Origin: Clostridia bacterium
GTDB taxonomy: Bacteria > Bacillota > Clostridia > Oscillospirales > CAG-272
Reading direction: 5' to 3'
Length of the DNA: 43,260 nt
Assembly: GCA_017472285.1 (NCBI GenBank)
Contig: JAFUQQ010000057.1
Span: forward strand, 1-43,260
The translations under genes and the position numbers were made by a program. Positions 7,588-20,862 of the stretch are shown here, one piece after another (positions within the stretch are counted from its first letter, which is position 1; each line of letters begins with the position of its first letter). The notes below the pieces were generated by a model, which saw only the letters and a program-made list of their open reading frames with translations, did not search any database and had not been told where the DNA came from.

Positions 7588-7632
7588 CCGCCTATCTCTA
7601 TTGATCGAGAATCTGAGATTCTGATTGGCGGC
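7588..7632 (-). repeat. Nested inverted repeats upstream of the FMN riboswitch
   Basis: GCCGCC (7588-7593) and GGCGGC (7627-7632) enclose a second inverted repeat AGAATC-TGA-GATTCT (7608-7622). The stretch lies between the tuf terminator and the FMN aptamer and would be the 5' end of the ribU leader. I did not find a convincing promoter for ribU here. Confidence 0.45.
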
Positions 7633-7667
7633 GGAAATGGATTTCAATCAAAAATATCAAATAGTGA

Positions 7668-7695
7668 AAGAAGGGACACCGAAGTGTCCCTTCTT
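7668..7695 (-). terminator. Terminator of the str operon after tuf
   Basis: AAGAAGGGACAC (7668-7679) pairs perfectly with GTGTCCCTTCTT (7684-7695) around CGAA (TTCG on the minus-strand RNA). It lies 30 bp beyond the tuf stop codon. Confidence 0.85.
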
Positions 7696-7725
7696 ATAGA
7701 TCGATAATATTAGACGGAACTAAAA

Positions 7726-8931
7726 TTATGCGAGGATTTCAGCAACAACGCCGGAACCAACTGTTCTACCGCCTTCACGGATAGCGAAACGGAGACCCTT
7801 TTCCATAGCGATGGGAGAGATGAGTTCAACAGTCATATCAACGTTATCACCGGGGCGGCACATTTCAACGCCGTCGGGAAGACCGATAACACCGGTAACG
7901 TCAGTTGTTCTGAAGTAGAACTGAGGTCTGTAACCAGCGAGGAAGGGTTTTTTACGACCGCCTTCTTTTTCTGTGAGAACGTAAACCTGACCAACGAACT
8001 TGGTGTGAGGCTTAACGGAACCGGGTTTGCAGAGAACCTGACCTCTTTCGATTTCGTTCTTCTGGATACCACGGAGGAGAGCACCGATGTTGTCACCAGC
8101 TTCTGCCTGGGGAAGAAGCTTCTTGAACATTTCAACGCCGGTAACGGTTGTCTTTCTGGATTCGTCAGAGAGACCAACGAGTTCAACTTCGTCGCCTACT
8201 TTAACAGTACCACGTTCTACTCTACCAGTAGCAACGGTACCACGACCTGTGATGGAGAAAACGTCTTCGACAGGCATAAGGAAGTCGAGGTCAGCTTTTC
8301 TTTCAGGAGTAGGAATGAATTCGTCAACCTGATCCATGAGTTCGAGAATGCAAGCATATTCAGGAGCGGAGTTGTCAGTGTTTGTGGAAACGAGAGCTTC
8401 ACGAGCAGAACCACGGATGATAGGAGTATCATCGCCAGGGAAGTCGTACTGAGAAAGGAGATCACGGATATCCATTTCAACGAGTTCGAGAAGTTCTTCA
8501 TCGTCAACGAGGTCGCATTTGTTCATGAATACAACGATTGCAGGAACGCCTACCTGACGAGCGAGAAGTACGTGTTCACGAGTCTGCTGAAGGGGACCGT
8601 CGGAAGCAGCAACAACGAGGATAGCGCCGTCCATCTGAGCAGCACCAGTGATCATGTTCTTAACGTAGTCAGCGTGTCCGGGGCAGTCAACGTGAGCGTA
8701 GTGACGAGTTGCAGTTTCGTATTCAACGTGTCTTGTGTTAATTGTGATACCACGAGCTCTTTCTTCGGGAGCGTTGTCGATCTGGTCATATGCGAGAGAT
8801 TCAACGTTACCGTTACCGAGGGAGAGAGTCTTAGTGATAGCAGCGGTAAGAGTGGTCTTACCGTGGTCAACGTGACCGATAGTACCAATGTTTACATGGG
8901 GTTTTGTTCTTTCGAATGTAGCCTTTGCCAT
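7726..8931 (-). CDS. tuf: Elongation factor Tu
   Basis: A 401-residue EF-Tu that delivers aminoacyl-tRNA to the ribosome as a GTP complex. It begins [20 protein letters not shown] with the P-loop GHVDHGKTT, the G2/G3 region [13 protein letters not shown], and NKCD (G4). Domains II and III follow and end at [16 protein letters not shown] lies upstream of the ATG at 8931; the frame stays open further upstream but has no better start. It is the last gene of the str operon, 90 bp after fusA, and is followed by a strong terminator. Sequence and length are ordinary. Confidence 0.99.
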   Translation of the reverse strand: MAKATFERTKPHVNIGTIGHVDHGKTTLTAAITKTLSLGNGNVESLAYDQIDNAPEERARGITINTRHVEYETATRHYAHVDCPGHADYVKNMITGAAQMDGAILVVAASDGPLQQTREHVLLARQVGVPAIVVFMNKCDLVDDEELLELVEMDIRDLLSQYDFPGDDTPIIRGSAREALVSTNTDNSAPEYACILELMDQVDEFIPTPERKADLDFLMPVEDVFSITGRGTVATGRVERGTVKVGDEVELVGLSDESRKTTVTGVEMFKKLLPQAEAGDNIGALLRGIQKNEIERGQVLCKPGSVKPHTKFVGQVYVLTEKEGGRKKPFLAGYRPQFYFRTTDVTGVIGLPDGVEMCRPGDNVDMTVELISPIAMEKGLRFAIREGGRTVGSGVVAEILA

Positions 8932-9021
8932 TGTAATAGTCCTCCTTATTGCGAATATGATTCGCGTATTTTTTAAAATTTTGGTTATCTCAACTTGGAA
9001 AAACCAAATCAGATACAAATA

Positions 9022-11100
9022 TTATTTTGCTTTACCAGCGATGATACCTTCAGCAATGCTCTTCGGAATTTCAGCGAAGTGGCTGGGTTCCATAGAGTAC
9101 TGACCACGTCCCTGTGTATTGGAACGAAGGTCGGTTGCGTAACCGAACATGTTGGAAAGCGGGATCATAGCAGTGATCTGCTGTGCACCGGAAACTTCAT
9201 CCATAGACTGGATCTGACCGCGGCGGGAGTTAACGTCACCCATAACAGCGCCCATGTAGTCGTCGGGAATGATGATAACGACCTTCATGATCGGCTCGGT
9301 GAGGATGGGGTTCGCCTTCTTCATAGCGTTCTTGAATGCCATAGAGCCGGCAATCTTAAATGCCATTTCAGAGGAGTCGACTTCGTGGTAAGAACCGTCG
9401 TTAAGAGTAACCTTAACGTCTACAACGTTGTAGCCTGCGAGTACACCGGCCTGCATAGCGCCCTGAATACCTGCATCAACAGCGGGGATATATTCCTTCG
9501 GAATTGCACCGCCGACAACTTTGTTAACGAATTCGTAACCCTTGCCTGCTTCGTTGGGTTCGATGGTGATCTTAACGTGACCGTACTGACCTTTACCACC
9601 GGACTGACGAGCATACTTGCAGTCTTCGTTTGCAGCTTTTGTGATGGTTTCTTTATAGGATACCTGAGGCTTACCAACGTTTGCTTCTACTTTGAATTCG
9701 CGGAGCAAACGGTCAACGATGATTTCGAGGTGGAGCTCACCCATGCCGGCGATAATGGTCTGACCGGTTTCTTCATCGGTGTAAGCGCGGAATGTCGGGT
9801 CTTCTTCAGCGAGCTTCGCGAGAGCGATACCCATTTTTTCCTGACCTGCTTTGGTCTTGGGTTCGATAGCGACCTTGATAACAGGTTCCGGGAATTCCAT
9901 CGATTCGAGAATGATGGGGTGCTTTTCGTCGCAGAGAGTATCACCTGTGGTAGTACCCTTTGTACCTACGACAGCAGCGATATCACCCGCATATACGCGA
10001 TCGATATCTTTTCTTTCGTTTGCGTGCATCTGGAGGATACGACCGAAACGTTCTTTAACGCCTTTCTTCTTCGGGTTGAGAGCGGTTTCGCCTGCGGCGA
10101 TGGAACCGGAGTAAACGCGGAAGAAACAGAGCTTACCAACGTAGGGGTCGGTCATAATCTTGAATGCAAGCGCTGCGAAAGGAGCGTCATCGGAAGAAGG
10201 TCTTTCTTCTTCCTGTTCGGTATCAACATTGATACCTGTGATGTTAGGAACATCAGTAGGAGCAGGCATGAAGTCAATGACAGCGTCAAGGAGCTTCTGT
10301 ACACCTTTGTTTTTATAGGAAGTACCGCAAACTACGGGGATGATGTCGTTTGCGATGGTTGCTTTTCTAAGACCAGCTTTGAGTTCTTCGATGGTAAGTT
10401 CGCCTTCTTCAAGGTATTTTTCCATGAGTTCTTCATCGCTGCCTGCGACAGCTTCAACCAAAGCTTCGCGGTAGGATTCTGCGTCCGCGAGCATATCTGC
10501 GGGAATGGGTTCGATACGAACGTCTTTACCCAAGTCGTCGTAATAAACGTCAGCCTCCATATTGATGAGGTCGACAATGCCGCGGAAGGTATCTTCTTTA
10601 CCGATAGGAAGCTGAATCGGAACTGCGTTCGCTTTCAGACGTTCCTTAATCATGTTAACGACACGGTAGAAGTCCGCGCCGGTAATATCCATCTTGTTGA
10701 TATAAGCCATTCTCGGAACGCGATACTTGTCCGCCTGACGCCAAACGGTTTCAGACTGAGGTTCAACACCGCCCTTAGCGCAAAGAACGGTAACTGCGCC
10801 GTCAAGTACGCGGAGAGAACGTTCTACTTCTACTGTAAAGTCAACGTGTCCGGGGGTATCGATGATGTTGATACGATTGCCCTTCCAGAAGCAAGTTGTC
10901 GCAGCGGAAGTGATGGTGATACCTCTTTCCTGTTCCTGTTCCATCCAGTCCATCGTAGCGGAACCATCATGGGTTTCGCCGATCTTGTGGGTCTTACCGG
11001 TGTAGAAAAGAATTCTTTCCGTTGTTGTTGTCTTACCTGCATCGATATGAGCCATGATACCGATGTTTCTTGTATTTTCAAGCGAGTATTCTCTAGCCAT
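9022..11100 (-). CDS. fusA: Elongation factor G
   Basis: A 692-residue translocase GTPase of the ribosome. It starts [20 protein letters not shown] and has the P-loop [35 protein letters not shown] (G3), NKMD (G4) and the domain IV/V segments [11 protein letters not shown] and IPKSIAEGI near the C-terminus. AAAGGAG precedes the ATG. It is part of rpsL-rpsG-fusA-tuf in conserved order, 57 bp after rpsG. Nothing unusual is visible. Confidence 0.99.
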   Translation of the reverse strand: MAREYSLENTRNIGIMAHIDAGKTTTTERILFYTGKTHKIGETHDGSATMDWMEQEQERGITITSAATTCFWKGNRINIIDTPGHVDFTVEVERSLRVLDGAVTVLCAKGGVEPQSETVWRQADKYRVPRMAYINKMDITGADFYRVVNMIKERLKANAVPIQLPIGKEDTFRGIVDLINMEADVYYDDLGKDVRIEPIPADMLADAESYREALVEAVAGSDEELMEKYLEEGELTIEELKAGLRKATIANDIIPVVCGTSYKNKGVQKLLDAVIDFMPAPTDVPNITGINVDTEQEEERPSSDDAPFAALAFKIMTDPYVGKLCFFRVYSGSIAAGETALNPKKKGVKERFGRILQMHANERKDIDRVYAGDIAAVVGTKGTTTGDTLCDEKHPIILESMEFPEPVIKVAIEPKTKAGQEKMGIALAKLAEEDPTFRAYTDEETGQTIIAGMGELHLEIIVDRLLREFKVEANVGKPQVSYKETITKAANEDCKYARQSGGKGQYGHVKITIEPNEAGKGYEFVNKVVGGAIPKEYIPAVDAGIQGAMQAGVLAGYNVVDVKVTLNDGSYHEVDSSEMAFKIAGSMAFKNAMKKANPILTEPIMKVVIIIPDDYMGAVMGDVNSRRGQIQSMDEVSGAQQITAMIPLSNMFGYATDLRSNTQGRGQYSMEPSHFAEIPKSIAEGIIAGKAK

Positions 11101-11157
11101 ATTTCTGCTCCTTTAATTTTATCAAAAATCGATCGATAAAGCCGCTTATGCGGATTA

Positions 11158-11628
11158 TCAATATCTGAAGTGTGCAAAAGCTCTGTTTGCTTCTGCCATC
11201 TTGTGTGTTTCTTCTTTTTTCTTTACGGATGCACCGGTGTTTGCGATTGCATCGAGAATTTCTGCAGCGAGTCTGTCAGACATTGTCTTTTCGCCGCGTT
11301 TTCTCGAATAAAGTACGAGCCAACGAAGACCGAGTGTCTGTCTTCTTTCAGCGCGAACCTCCATCGGAACTTGATAAGTAGAACCGCCGATACGGCGAGC
11401 CTTAACTTCAAGGACCGGCATAATGTTTTCAAGAGCATTCTGGAATGCTTCGAGTGCGGGCTTGCCCGACTTTTCTTCTACGGTTGCAAAAGCATCGTAT
11501 ACGATCTTCTGTGCAACACCTTTTTTGCCGTCGAGCATTACGTTATTGATAAGCTTTGTAACGAGCTTGGAATTGTAAAGCGGATCCGGCAATACATCTC
11601 TCTTGGAAATTTGACCTCTTCTTGGCAC
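11158..11628 (-). CDS. rpsG: 30S ribosomal protein S7
   Basis: A 156-residue S7 that begins with a GTG codon as [28 protein letters not shown] lies 7 nt upstream of GTG at 11628, and homologues begin at this residue. A longer in-frame ATG start six codons earlier would place the initiator before the ribosome binding site and is rejected. S7 initiates assembly of the 30S head. The C-terminal [15 protein letters not shown] is typical. It lies between rpsL and fusA. Confidence 0.98.
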   Translation of the reverse strand: MPRRGQISKRDVLPDPLYNSKLVTKLINNVMLDGKKGVAQKIVYDAFATVEEKSGKPALEAFQNALENIMPVLEVKARRIGGSTYQVPMEVRAERRQTLGLRWLVLYSRKRGEKTMSDRLAAEILDAIANTGASVKKKEETHKMAEANRAFAHFRY

Positions 11629-11805
11629 TGTTATTCCCTCCTTCATAAATTTTTAATGATATCATTGGTACTCGAAAGTTTCCTTCCGACCGTGCGATGT
11701 CCCATTTCAATGATGTGTATGCCATATCGCTTCCGATATAAACAAAATATTAATCATCAAAAGACAGAAATCACATGCGATCAGAGTGCATGAGAAATAA
11801 TGAGA

Positions 11806-12222
11806 TTATTTCTTCTTACCGCGTTTTGCGCCGTATTTGGAGCGGCTCTGCTTGCGGTTAGCAACGCCCTGTGTGTCAAGCGTACCACGGATGATGTGAT
11901 AACGTACACCAGGAAGGTCACGTACTCTACCTCCTCGGATAAGCACTACGGAGTGCTCCTGAAGGTTGTGACCGATACCGGGAATGTAGCAAATTGCTTC
12001 AAAACCGTTAGTGAGTTTAACTTTTGCAACTTTACGAAGCGCAGAGTTCGGTTTTTTCGGTGTGGTTGTGTAAACCTTTGTGCAAACGCCTCTCTTCTGA
12101 GGTGCGCTAAGGTCTGTCTGAGCTTTTTCGAGGGAGTTGAAGCCTTTCTGGAGAGCGGGAGCTTTAGACTTGAACTCTTTCTGTTCACGACCGTTACGAA
12201 CAAGCTGGTTGAATGTTGGCAT
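11806..12222 (-). CDS. rpsL: 30S ribosomal protein S12
   Basis: A 138-residue S12 of the decoding centre. It has a longer N-terminal region (about 13 extra residues compared with E. coli, around residues 16-40) before [20 protein letters not shown]. The lysines that correspond to E. coli K43 and K44 are kept (K56, K57). At residue 101, corresponding to E. coli K88, the sequence is [11 protein letters not shown], so Arg replaces the usual Lys; that change gives streptomycin resistance in several bacteria. The C-terminus is lysine-rich. GGAGG precedes the ATG. It is the second gene of the L7Ae-rpsL-rpsG-fusA-tuf unit. Confidence 0.98.
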   Translation of the reverse strand: MPTFNQLVRNGREQKEFKSKAPALQKGFNSLEKAQTDLSAPQKRGVCTKVYTTTPKKPNSALRKVAKVKLTNGFEAICYIPGIGHNLQEHSVVLIRGGRVRDLPGVRYHIIRGTLDTQGVANRKQSRSKYGAKRGKKK

Positions 12223-12310
12223 GTGTTTGACCTCCTTTTTTCAGAATAAATATTTTTGTTTATATATACCACCAAGCGGGGACAAGGCCCTTGATCTCAG
12301 TTGTATGCAA

Positions 12311-12553
12311 TTATTTGAGGATGACGCAGACCGCGCAATCCACTTCGATTCCGCAAAGCTTGCCAAGCTCGGCTTTGGACTTTGACGTGTCGAGTATCAC
12401 GCCGAAGCTCTCGCAAAGATACGTCATTTCGGATACAATTCCGCCTTCCGCGTCGCACGCGAGATAAGCGGTCCTGACGTTTCCGTTCTTGATCTGCTTT
12501 CGGGACTGATTGAAACCTGCGACGTGTGTCGCGGCATAATTTTTGGACAGCAT
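12311..12553 (-). CDS. L7Ae/L30e-family kink-turn RNA-binding protein
   Basis: An 80-residue protein starting MLSKNYAATHVAGFNQSRKQ. The pattern GFNQSRKQIKNGNVRTAYLACDAEGGIVSEMTYLCE followed by ELGKLCGIEVDCAVCVIL matches bacterial L7Ae-like proteins such as B. subtilis YbxF, which bind kink-turns. The position between rpoC and rpsL is the conserved location of ybxF. AAAGGAA lies about 7 nt before the ATG at 12553; the frame extends upstream without a better site. Six cysteines, several clustered near the end, are more than usual for this family. It is the first gene of its transcription unit, behind a promoter at 12634-12662. Confidence 0.88.
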   Translation of the reverse strand: MLSKNYAATHVAGFNQSRKQIKNGNVRTAYLACDAEGGIVSEMTYLCESFGVILDTSKSKAELGKLCGIEVDCAVCVILK

Positions 12554-12633
12554 GAAATGATTCCTTTCAAACAAATTATGCTTTGATTTCTCGCTACATA
12601 GGAACAGCATTATTACATACATAGCTATTTTAT

Positions 12634-12662
12634 ATAATAGCACAGATTGCCCGTTTTGTCAA
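12634..12662 (-). promoter_or_regulatory. Promoter of the L7Ae-rpsL-rpsG-fusA-tuf unit
   Basis: On the minus strand TTGACA (complement of 12657-12662) and TATTAT (complement of 12634-12639) are separated by exactly 17 bp. It lies after the rpoC terminator, so the str genes have an independent promoter. Confidence 0.85.
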
Positions 12663-12807
12663 CCATCTTTGCAAAAAAATCTGCTGTTTTTTCAATTTTT
12701 TTAAAAGAAAAACGTCCTGTTCTTCCCATAAAAGTATTGCTTTTCCAAACTTGTCAAAGCCTTCCTCGGAATCCTTGACAACCGAAGTTTTCCGATTGCA
12801 CAAACCC

Positions 12808-12836
12808 GAAAAAAAGAGGCAGCCGAAGCTGCCTCT
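12808..12836 (-). terminator. Terminator after rpoC
   Basis: AGAGGCAGC (12815-12823) pairs with GCTGCCTCT (12828-12836) around a CGAA loop (TTCG in the RNA), followed on the minus strand by a run of Ts. It is 8 bp beyond the rpoC stop codon and separates rpoBC from the str genes. Confidence 0.88.
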
Positions 12837-12844
12837 AATGGATA

Positions 12845-16405
<3,561 letters not shown>

Positions 16406-16421
16406 TTATCTCTCCTCCAAT

Positions 16422-19400
16422 TTATTCTTCATCTTCATCGTAATCATCCGGTGTGTTCGCAAGGAATTCGTCGATTTCTTCGTCGCTGACCATATTGAGC
16501 GAATCTTCATCACCGTCTTCAAGAACGCTGGGACCAAGATCATCAGTCGTGATGCTCTGATCTGCATTCGCCGGTACGTAAGAATCGTCATCAGCAGCAT
16601 AGCCGCGTCCGTCGTCGAGAAGATTATCGCCGATCTGAGAAAGCTCGATTTCTTCGCCGTCCTCATCAAGCACGCGGATATCAAGACCAAGGGACTGCAA
16701 TTCCTTGACAAGTACGCGGAAGGATTCGGGAACACCGGGAGTCGGGATATTCTGACCTTTGACAATTGCTTCATACGTTTTGACACGACCGGTAACGTCG
16801 TCGGACTTGACTGTAAGGATTTCCTGAAGCGTATAAGCCGCACCGTAGGCTTCGAGAGCCCATACTTCCATTTCACCGAAACGCTGACCGCCGAACTGCG
16901 CTTTACCGCCGAGAGGCTGCTGTGTCACGAGCGAGTAAGGACCCGTGCTGCGCGCGTGGATCTTATCGTCAACGAGGTGATGGAGCTTGAGGTAGTACAT
17001 GATACCGACGGTAACGGGGTTATCAAAAGGTTCGCCCGTACGACCGTCGTAAAGGATGCGTTTGCCGTCGACGGTTCTGAGCTTCTTCGCTTCAACCATC
17101 TGAGCGACCCACGCTTTATTGGTAAGTTTGTCTTCGCCGACGAGTTCATAGGATTTTTCGCCTGTTTGTGCGTCAACGATTTCTTCATAGAATTTTTTAC
17201 CCGTAAGAGCTTCGCCGCGGAGAACGGGTCTGGAAAGAACGCCCGATGTCGTCTTGAGCTTTCTCTCTTCGATCAGCTGATCGACCCACGCTTTGTCGGC
17301 AAGTTTATCTGCGCTGAGGAGCTTATGGGAAATCTTTCCGGTTTCCTTGTCGACAGTTTCTTCGTAGAGTTCTTTGCCCGTGAGCGTTTCATCGGCGAAT
17401 ACAGGTCTGTAGAAACCTGCTTCGGTGAGCATTTCCGTGATATCGCTTTCCTTCGCACCGTCAAACGCGGGAGTCATAACCTTGACACCGAGCGTTCTTG
17501 CAGCAATACCGAGGTGGATTTCAAGCACCTGACCGATATTCATACGAGAAGGTACGCCCAGAGGGTTCAGAACGATATCGAGTGGCGTGCCGTCTTCAAG
17601 GAACGGCATATCTTCGGGAGGAAGGATTCTGGAAACGACACCTTTGTTACCGTGACGACCCGCCATCTTATCGCCGACGGAGATCTTACGCTTCTGCGCA
17701 ATATAAACTCTGACGGATTGGATAACGCCTGTCGGCAGCTCGTTATTGGGATCGGTGTCGCGGTCGCGAACGCGTACGTCAACGACAACGCCGCTTTCGC
17801 CATGAGGCAAACGCATGGAAGTATCGCGTACTTCTCTTGCTTTTTCGCCAAAGATTGCGCGGAGGAGTTTTTCTTCCGCTGTCAGTTCGGTTTCGCCCTT
17901 GGGCGTTACCTTACCGACGAGGATATCGCCCGCGTGTACTTCCGTACCTTTGCAGATGATACCGCGTTCATCGAGGTTCTTACGCGCATCGTCGCCGACA
18001 TTCGGAAGTTCTCTCGTGATCTCTTCCGGACCGAGCTTGGTATCTCTGGCTTCGAGCGTATATTCTTCGATATGGATGGATGTGTAAACGTCTTTACGGA
18101 CGAGGTTTTCATTCAGAAGAACCGCGTCTTCGTAGTTATAACCTTCCCATGTCATGAAGCCGATGAGTGCGTTCTTACCGAGCGCGATTTCACCTTGGCT
18201 TGTGGCGGGACCGTCTGCAAGAACATCGCCTTTTTTGACTTTTTCACCGATGCTGACGATGGGGTTCTGGTTGATACAGTTGCCCTGGTTGGAGCGCTGG
18301 AACTTGAGCAGCGGATAATCGTGCTTAACACCATTATAATCGGTGACTGTGATCATATCCGCAGTTACCTTCGTCACCACGCCGTCGTCTTTTGCGAGAA
18401 CGCAAACGCCGGAGTCGATCGCCGCTTTGTATTCCATACCTGTACCAACGATCGGGGAGTCAGTCACGAGAAGCGGCACAGCCTGCTTCTGCATGTTGGA
18501 ACCCATGAGTGCACGGGAGTTGTCGTCGTTTTCAAGGAAGGGGATGAAGCCCGTCGCAACGGAGATGACCATCTTCGGCGAAACGTCGATATAGTCGGGA
18601 ACGGATGCGTCGACTTCGATGATCTCTGCGCGGTCACGCGCAAGAACGCGTTTGTTGATGAAGCGTCCTTCTTCGTCGAGGGGTTCGTTTGCCTGCGCGA
18701 CAACGAAATTGTCTTCCATGTCGGCAGTCATGTATTCAACGATACCGGTCACCTTGCCGGTTGCCTTATCGATCTTGCGGTAAGGAGCTTCGATGAAACC
18801 GTAGTCGTTGATTTTCGCATAAGTTGCGAGGTAGGAGATCAGACCGATATTCGGACCTTCAGGTGTTTCGATAGGACAGATACGGCCATAATGCGTGTAG
18901 TGAACGTCGCGGACTTCAAAGGAAGCACGGTCTCTGGAAAGACCGCCGGGACCGAGCGCAGAAAGACGGCGTTTGTGCGTCAATTCAGCAAGCGGGTTGT
19001 TCTGGTCCATGAACTGCGAAAGCGGAGAAGAACCAAAGAATTCTCTGATCGCCGCGAGGATGGGACGGATGTTGATGAGTGCCTGAGGCGTGAGCTTATC
19101 GCCATCGTTGATGGTCATTCTTTCCTTGATGATCTTATCCATTCTGGAGAAACCGATGCGGAGCTGGTTCTGGAGAAGCTCACCGACCGCTTTGACACGG
19201 CGGTTGCCCAGATGGTCGATATCGTCCGTCACGCCGATACCGTGGGAAAGACAGATGAGATAGTTGATGGACGCATAGATATCGTCCTTGGTGATGTGTT
19301 TGGGAGAAAGGCTTGCCGCGTTTTCTTTTGCGAGCTTGCGAAGTTCTTCGATATCGCCGCCGGTCTGTTCCAGCAGATCGAGGAACATGGAGAACTTGAC

Positions 19401-20525
19401 GTTCTCGTTGATGCCGATCTCACGCAGGCTGATACCGAAAGTTTTTTCGGGATCGACCATGCCATTGCCGAATACCTTGATCGTTTTTTCGTCGGAAACA
19501 TAGACGTAAGCTTCATTGACACCGGCATATTCGATCTGCATTGCCTCGTCGAAGCTGAGGATCTTCCCCGCTTCAAAAAGGATTTCACCCGTCAGGGGAG
19601 CAACGATCGTTCCGGCAAGCTTTCTGCCGGCAAGTCTTCTGCCGAGCGCGACCTTTTTATCGAATTTATATCTGCCGACGGTGCTGAGGTCGTAACGCTT
19701 TGCGTCGAAGAAAAGGTTATTGAGAAGGATCTGCGCGCTTTCTACGAGCGGAGGTTCGCCGGGGCGCAGTTTTTTATAGATCTCCTTAAGAGCTTCCTCG
19801 TAAGGAGTCGAATGGTTCTTTTCGGCTTCCGCCTGGATGTCGTCCTTGGCGAGCGTCTGTTTGATCTTGGGATCATCGCCGAAGGTTGCGAGAATGTCCG
19901 TATCGGTGGAAAGGGATTCCTCGAGCGCGCGGATCAGCACGGTCACGGGGATCTTTCTGTTTTTATCGATCTTGACGTAGAAGATATCGTTCATATCGGT
20001 CTCGTATTCGAGCCATGCGCCGCGGTAAGGGATGATCTGTGCGGTCATCAGGTTTTTACCGGATTTATCCACGGTGGACGCATAGTACATACCGGGAGAA
20101 CGAACGAGCTGGGAAACGGCAACACGTTCCGCGCCGTTGATTACGAACGTACCGGTTTCTGTCATGAGCGGGAAGTCGCCCATAAAGATTTCCTGCTGCT
20201 TCACTTCGCCCGTTTCTCTGTTTGTGAGACGAACGGAAACCTTGAAGGGTACGGCATAGTTTACGTCGCGTTCCTTGCATTCCGCGATGGTCTTGCGCTT
20301 GGGGTTATCCATGTCAAGCGTATAACCAACGAACTCGATTGCGTATTTGCCCGAGTAGTCAACGATCGGGGAAACATCCTGCAATACCTCGGAGATTCCC
20401 TTATCGAGAAGCCATTGATACGAGTTTTTCTGAACCTCGAGAAGATCGGGCATCTGCAATACTTCGTTGATCTTCGCAAAGCTCTGTCGTACGTTTTTGC
20501 CAAGCTGCTGAGGTTTTGTCCTCAT
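16422..20525 (-). CDS. rpoB: DNA-directed RNA polymerase subunit beta, with tandem-repeat insert
   Basis: A 1367-residue beta subunit, about 170 residues longer than typical Bacillota forms. Core landmarks are intact: the rifampicin region [20 protein letters not shown] with D, H and S at the main resistance positions, [38 protein letters not shown], and [20 protein letters not shown] near the end. Between [17 protein letters not shown] and [14 protein letters not shown], an insert of about 118 residues (1040-1157) consists of two consecutive 59-residue copies. Both copies contain LTGK..YEE.VD..TG, DKL..KAWV.Q and KL.T. Residue 501 is Pro where E. coli Q510 lies. An acidic tail of about 60 residues ends the protein. 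It has its own promoter (20700-20728) and a leader with a GGAAAAC/GTTTTTCC stem (20615-20645). Confidence 0.98.
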   Translation of the reverse strand: MRTKPQQLGKNVRQSFAKINEVLQMPDLLEVQKNSYQWLLDKGISEVLQDVSPIVDYSGKYAIEFVGYTLDMDNPKRKTIAECKERDVNYAVPFKVSVRLTNRETGEVKQQEIFMGDFPLMTETGTFVINGAERVAVSQLVRSPGMYYASTVDKSGKNLMTAQIIPYRGAWLEYETDMNDIFYVKIDKNRKIPVTVLIRALEESLSTDTDILATFGDDPKIKQTLAKDDIQAEAEKNHSTPYEEALKEIYKKLRPGEPPLVESAQILLNNLFFDAKRYDLSTVGRYKFDKKVALGRRLAGRKLAGTIVAPLTGEILFEAGKILSFDEAMQIEYAGVNEAYVYVSDEKTIKVFGNGMVDPEKTFGISLREIGINENVKFSMFLDLLEQTGGDIEELRKLAKENAASLSPKHITKDDIYASINYLICLSHGIGVTDDIDHLGNRRVKAVGELLQNQLRIGFSRMDKIIKERMTINDGDKLTPQALINIRPILAAIREFFGSSPLSQFMDQNNPLAELTHKRRLSALGPGGLSRDRASFEVRDVHYTHYGRICPIETPEGPNIGLISYLATYAKINDYGFIEAPYRKIDKATGKVTGIVEYMTADMEDNFVVAQANEPLDEEGRFINKRVLARDRAEIIEVDASVPDYIDVSPKMVISVATGFIPFLENDDNSRALMGSNMQKQAVPLLVTDSPIVGTGMEYKAAIDSGVCVLAKDDGVVTKVTADMITVTDYNGVKHDYPLLKFQRSNQGNCINQNPIVSIGEKVKKGDVLADGPATSQGEIALGKNALIGFMTWEGYNYEDAVLLNENLVRKDVYTSIHIEEYTLEARDTKLGPEEITRELPNVGDDARKNLDERGIICKGTEVHAGDILVGKVTPKGETELTAEEKLLRAIFGEKAREVRDTSMRLPHGESGVVVDVRVRDRDTDPNNELPTGVIQSVRVYIAQKRKISVGDKMAGRHGNKGVVSRILPPEDMPFLEDGTPLDIVLNPLGVPSRMNIGQVLEIHLGIAARTLGVKVMTPAFDGAKESDITEMLTEAGFYRPVFADETLTGKELYEETVDKETGKISHKLLSADKLADKAWVDQLIEERKLKTTSGVLSRPVLRGEALTGKKFYEEIVDAQTGEKSYELVGEDKLTNKAWVAQMVEAKKLRTVDGKRILYDGRTGEPFDNPVTVGIMYYLKLHHLVDDKIHARSTGPYSLVTQQPLGGKAQFGGQRFGEMEVWALEAYGAAYTLQEILTVKSDDVTGRVKTYEAIVKGQNIPTPGVPESFRVLVKELQSLGLDIRVLDEDGEEIELSQIGDNLLDDGRGYAADDDSYVPANADQSITTDDLGPSVLEDGDEDSLNMVSDEEIDEFLANTPDDYDEDEE
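17055..17408 (-). repeat. Tandem 177-bp coding repeat inside rpoB
   Basis: Unit A spans 17408-17232 and unit B 17231-17055, each starting RPV and each 59 codons long. Roughly half of 51 aligned residues are identical, including LTGK, YEE, KAWV and the KL.T end. The units are diverged, so this is an old duplication that is maintained in frame. Confidence 0.85.
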
Positions 20526-20699
20526 AAAAAAATCACTCCAATCTGATTTAAAAGCTTGTCTTAGCTTTGATGAGATTTGTATTTTTCACAGTCTGCAATA
20601 CCGTCCTGAGAAACGGAAAACTGCCCTTACGGCTCCGGTTTTTCCAATTTTCTTTTTGAAATGGGTCGGTAATGCAAAGCAATTGTAATGCAATTTATA

Positions 20700-20728
20700 A
20701 TTATATCACTAACTTTTCAATATGTCAA
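20700..20728 (-). promoter_or_regulatory. Promoter of rpoBC
   Basis: On the minus strand TTGACA (complement of 20723-20728) and TATAAT (complement of 20700-20705) are separated by exactly 17 bp, a perfect consensus. It starts a leader of about 170 nt before rpoB. The intergenic stretch 20526-20862 otherwise holds only the divergent alaS promoter and leader hairpins. Confidence 0.9.
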
Positions 20729-20756
20729 TAACTTTTTGGTATTTTTTCAAATAATC

Positions 20757-20785
20757 TTGACAATTAATGAAAATACCTATATAAT
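20757..20785 (+). promoter_or_regulatory. Promoter of alaS
   Basis: TTGACA (20757-20762) and TATAAT (20780-20785) with a 17-bp spacer, a perfect consensus. The -35 boxes of the rpoB and alaS promoters are only 28 bp apart and point away from each other. A small hairpin GTGTG-TTTT-CACAC (20799-20812) follows in the leader. I see no complete T-box in this short leader. Confidence 0.9.
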
Positions 20786-20862
20786 ATATTTTATATCAGT
20801 GTGTTTTCACACGAAAAATGCGAAATTTAAATTTATAAGATAATAAAAAGGAAGAAAAAGCT

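Noticed and set aside
7405..7647. Open frame over the FMN riboswitch
   Set aside because: The sequence is explained by the conserved RFN aptamer and its terminator; the frame has no ribosome binding site.
8995..11139. Open frame of over 700 codons antisense to fusA
   Set aside because: Same codon-bias artefact as for rpoBC; EF-G on the other strand is unmistakable.
17055..17408. Assembly duplication as explanation for the rpoB repeat
   Set aside because: The two units are only about half identical in protein sequence and remain in frame, so a recent assembly error is unlikely.
20526..20862. T-box or ribosomal-protein autoregulatory leader before alaS or rpoB
   Set aside because: The alaS leader is too short and lacks the T-box core; no L10-leader features were recognisable before rpoB.
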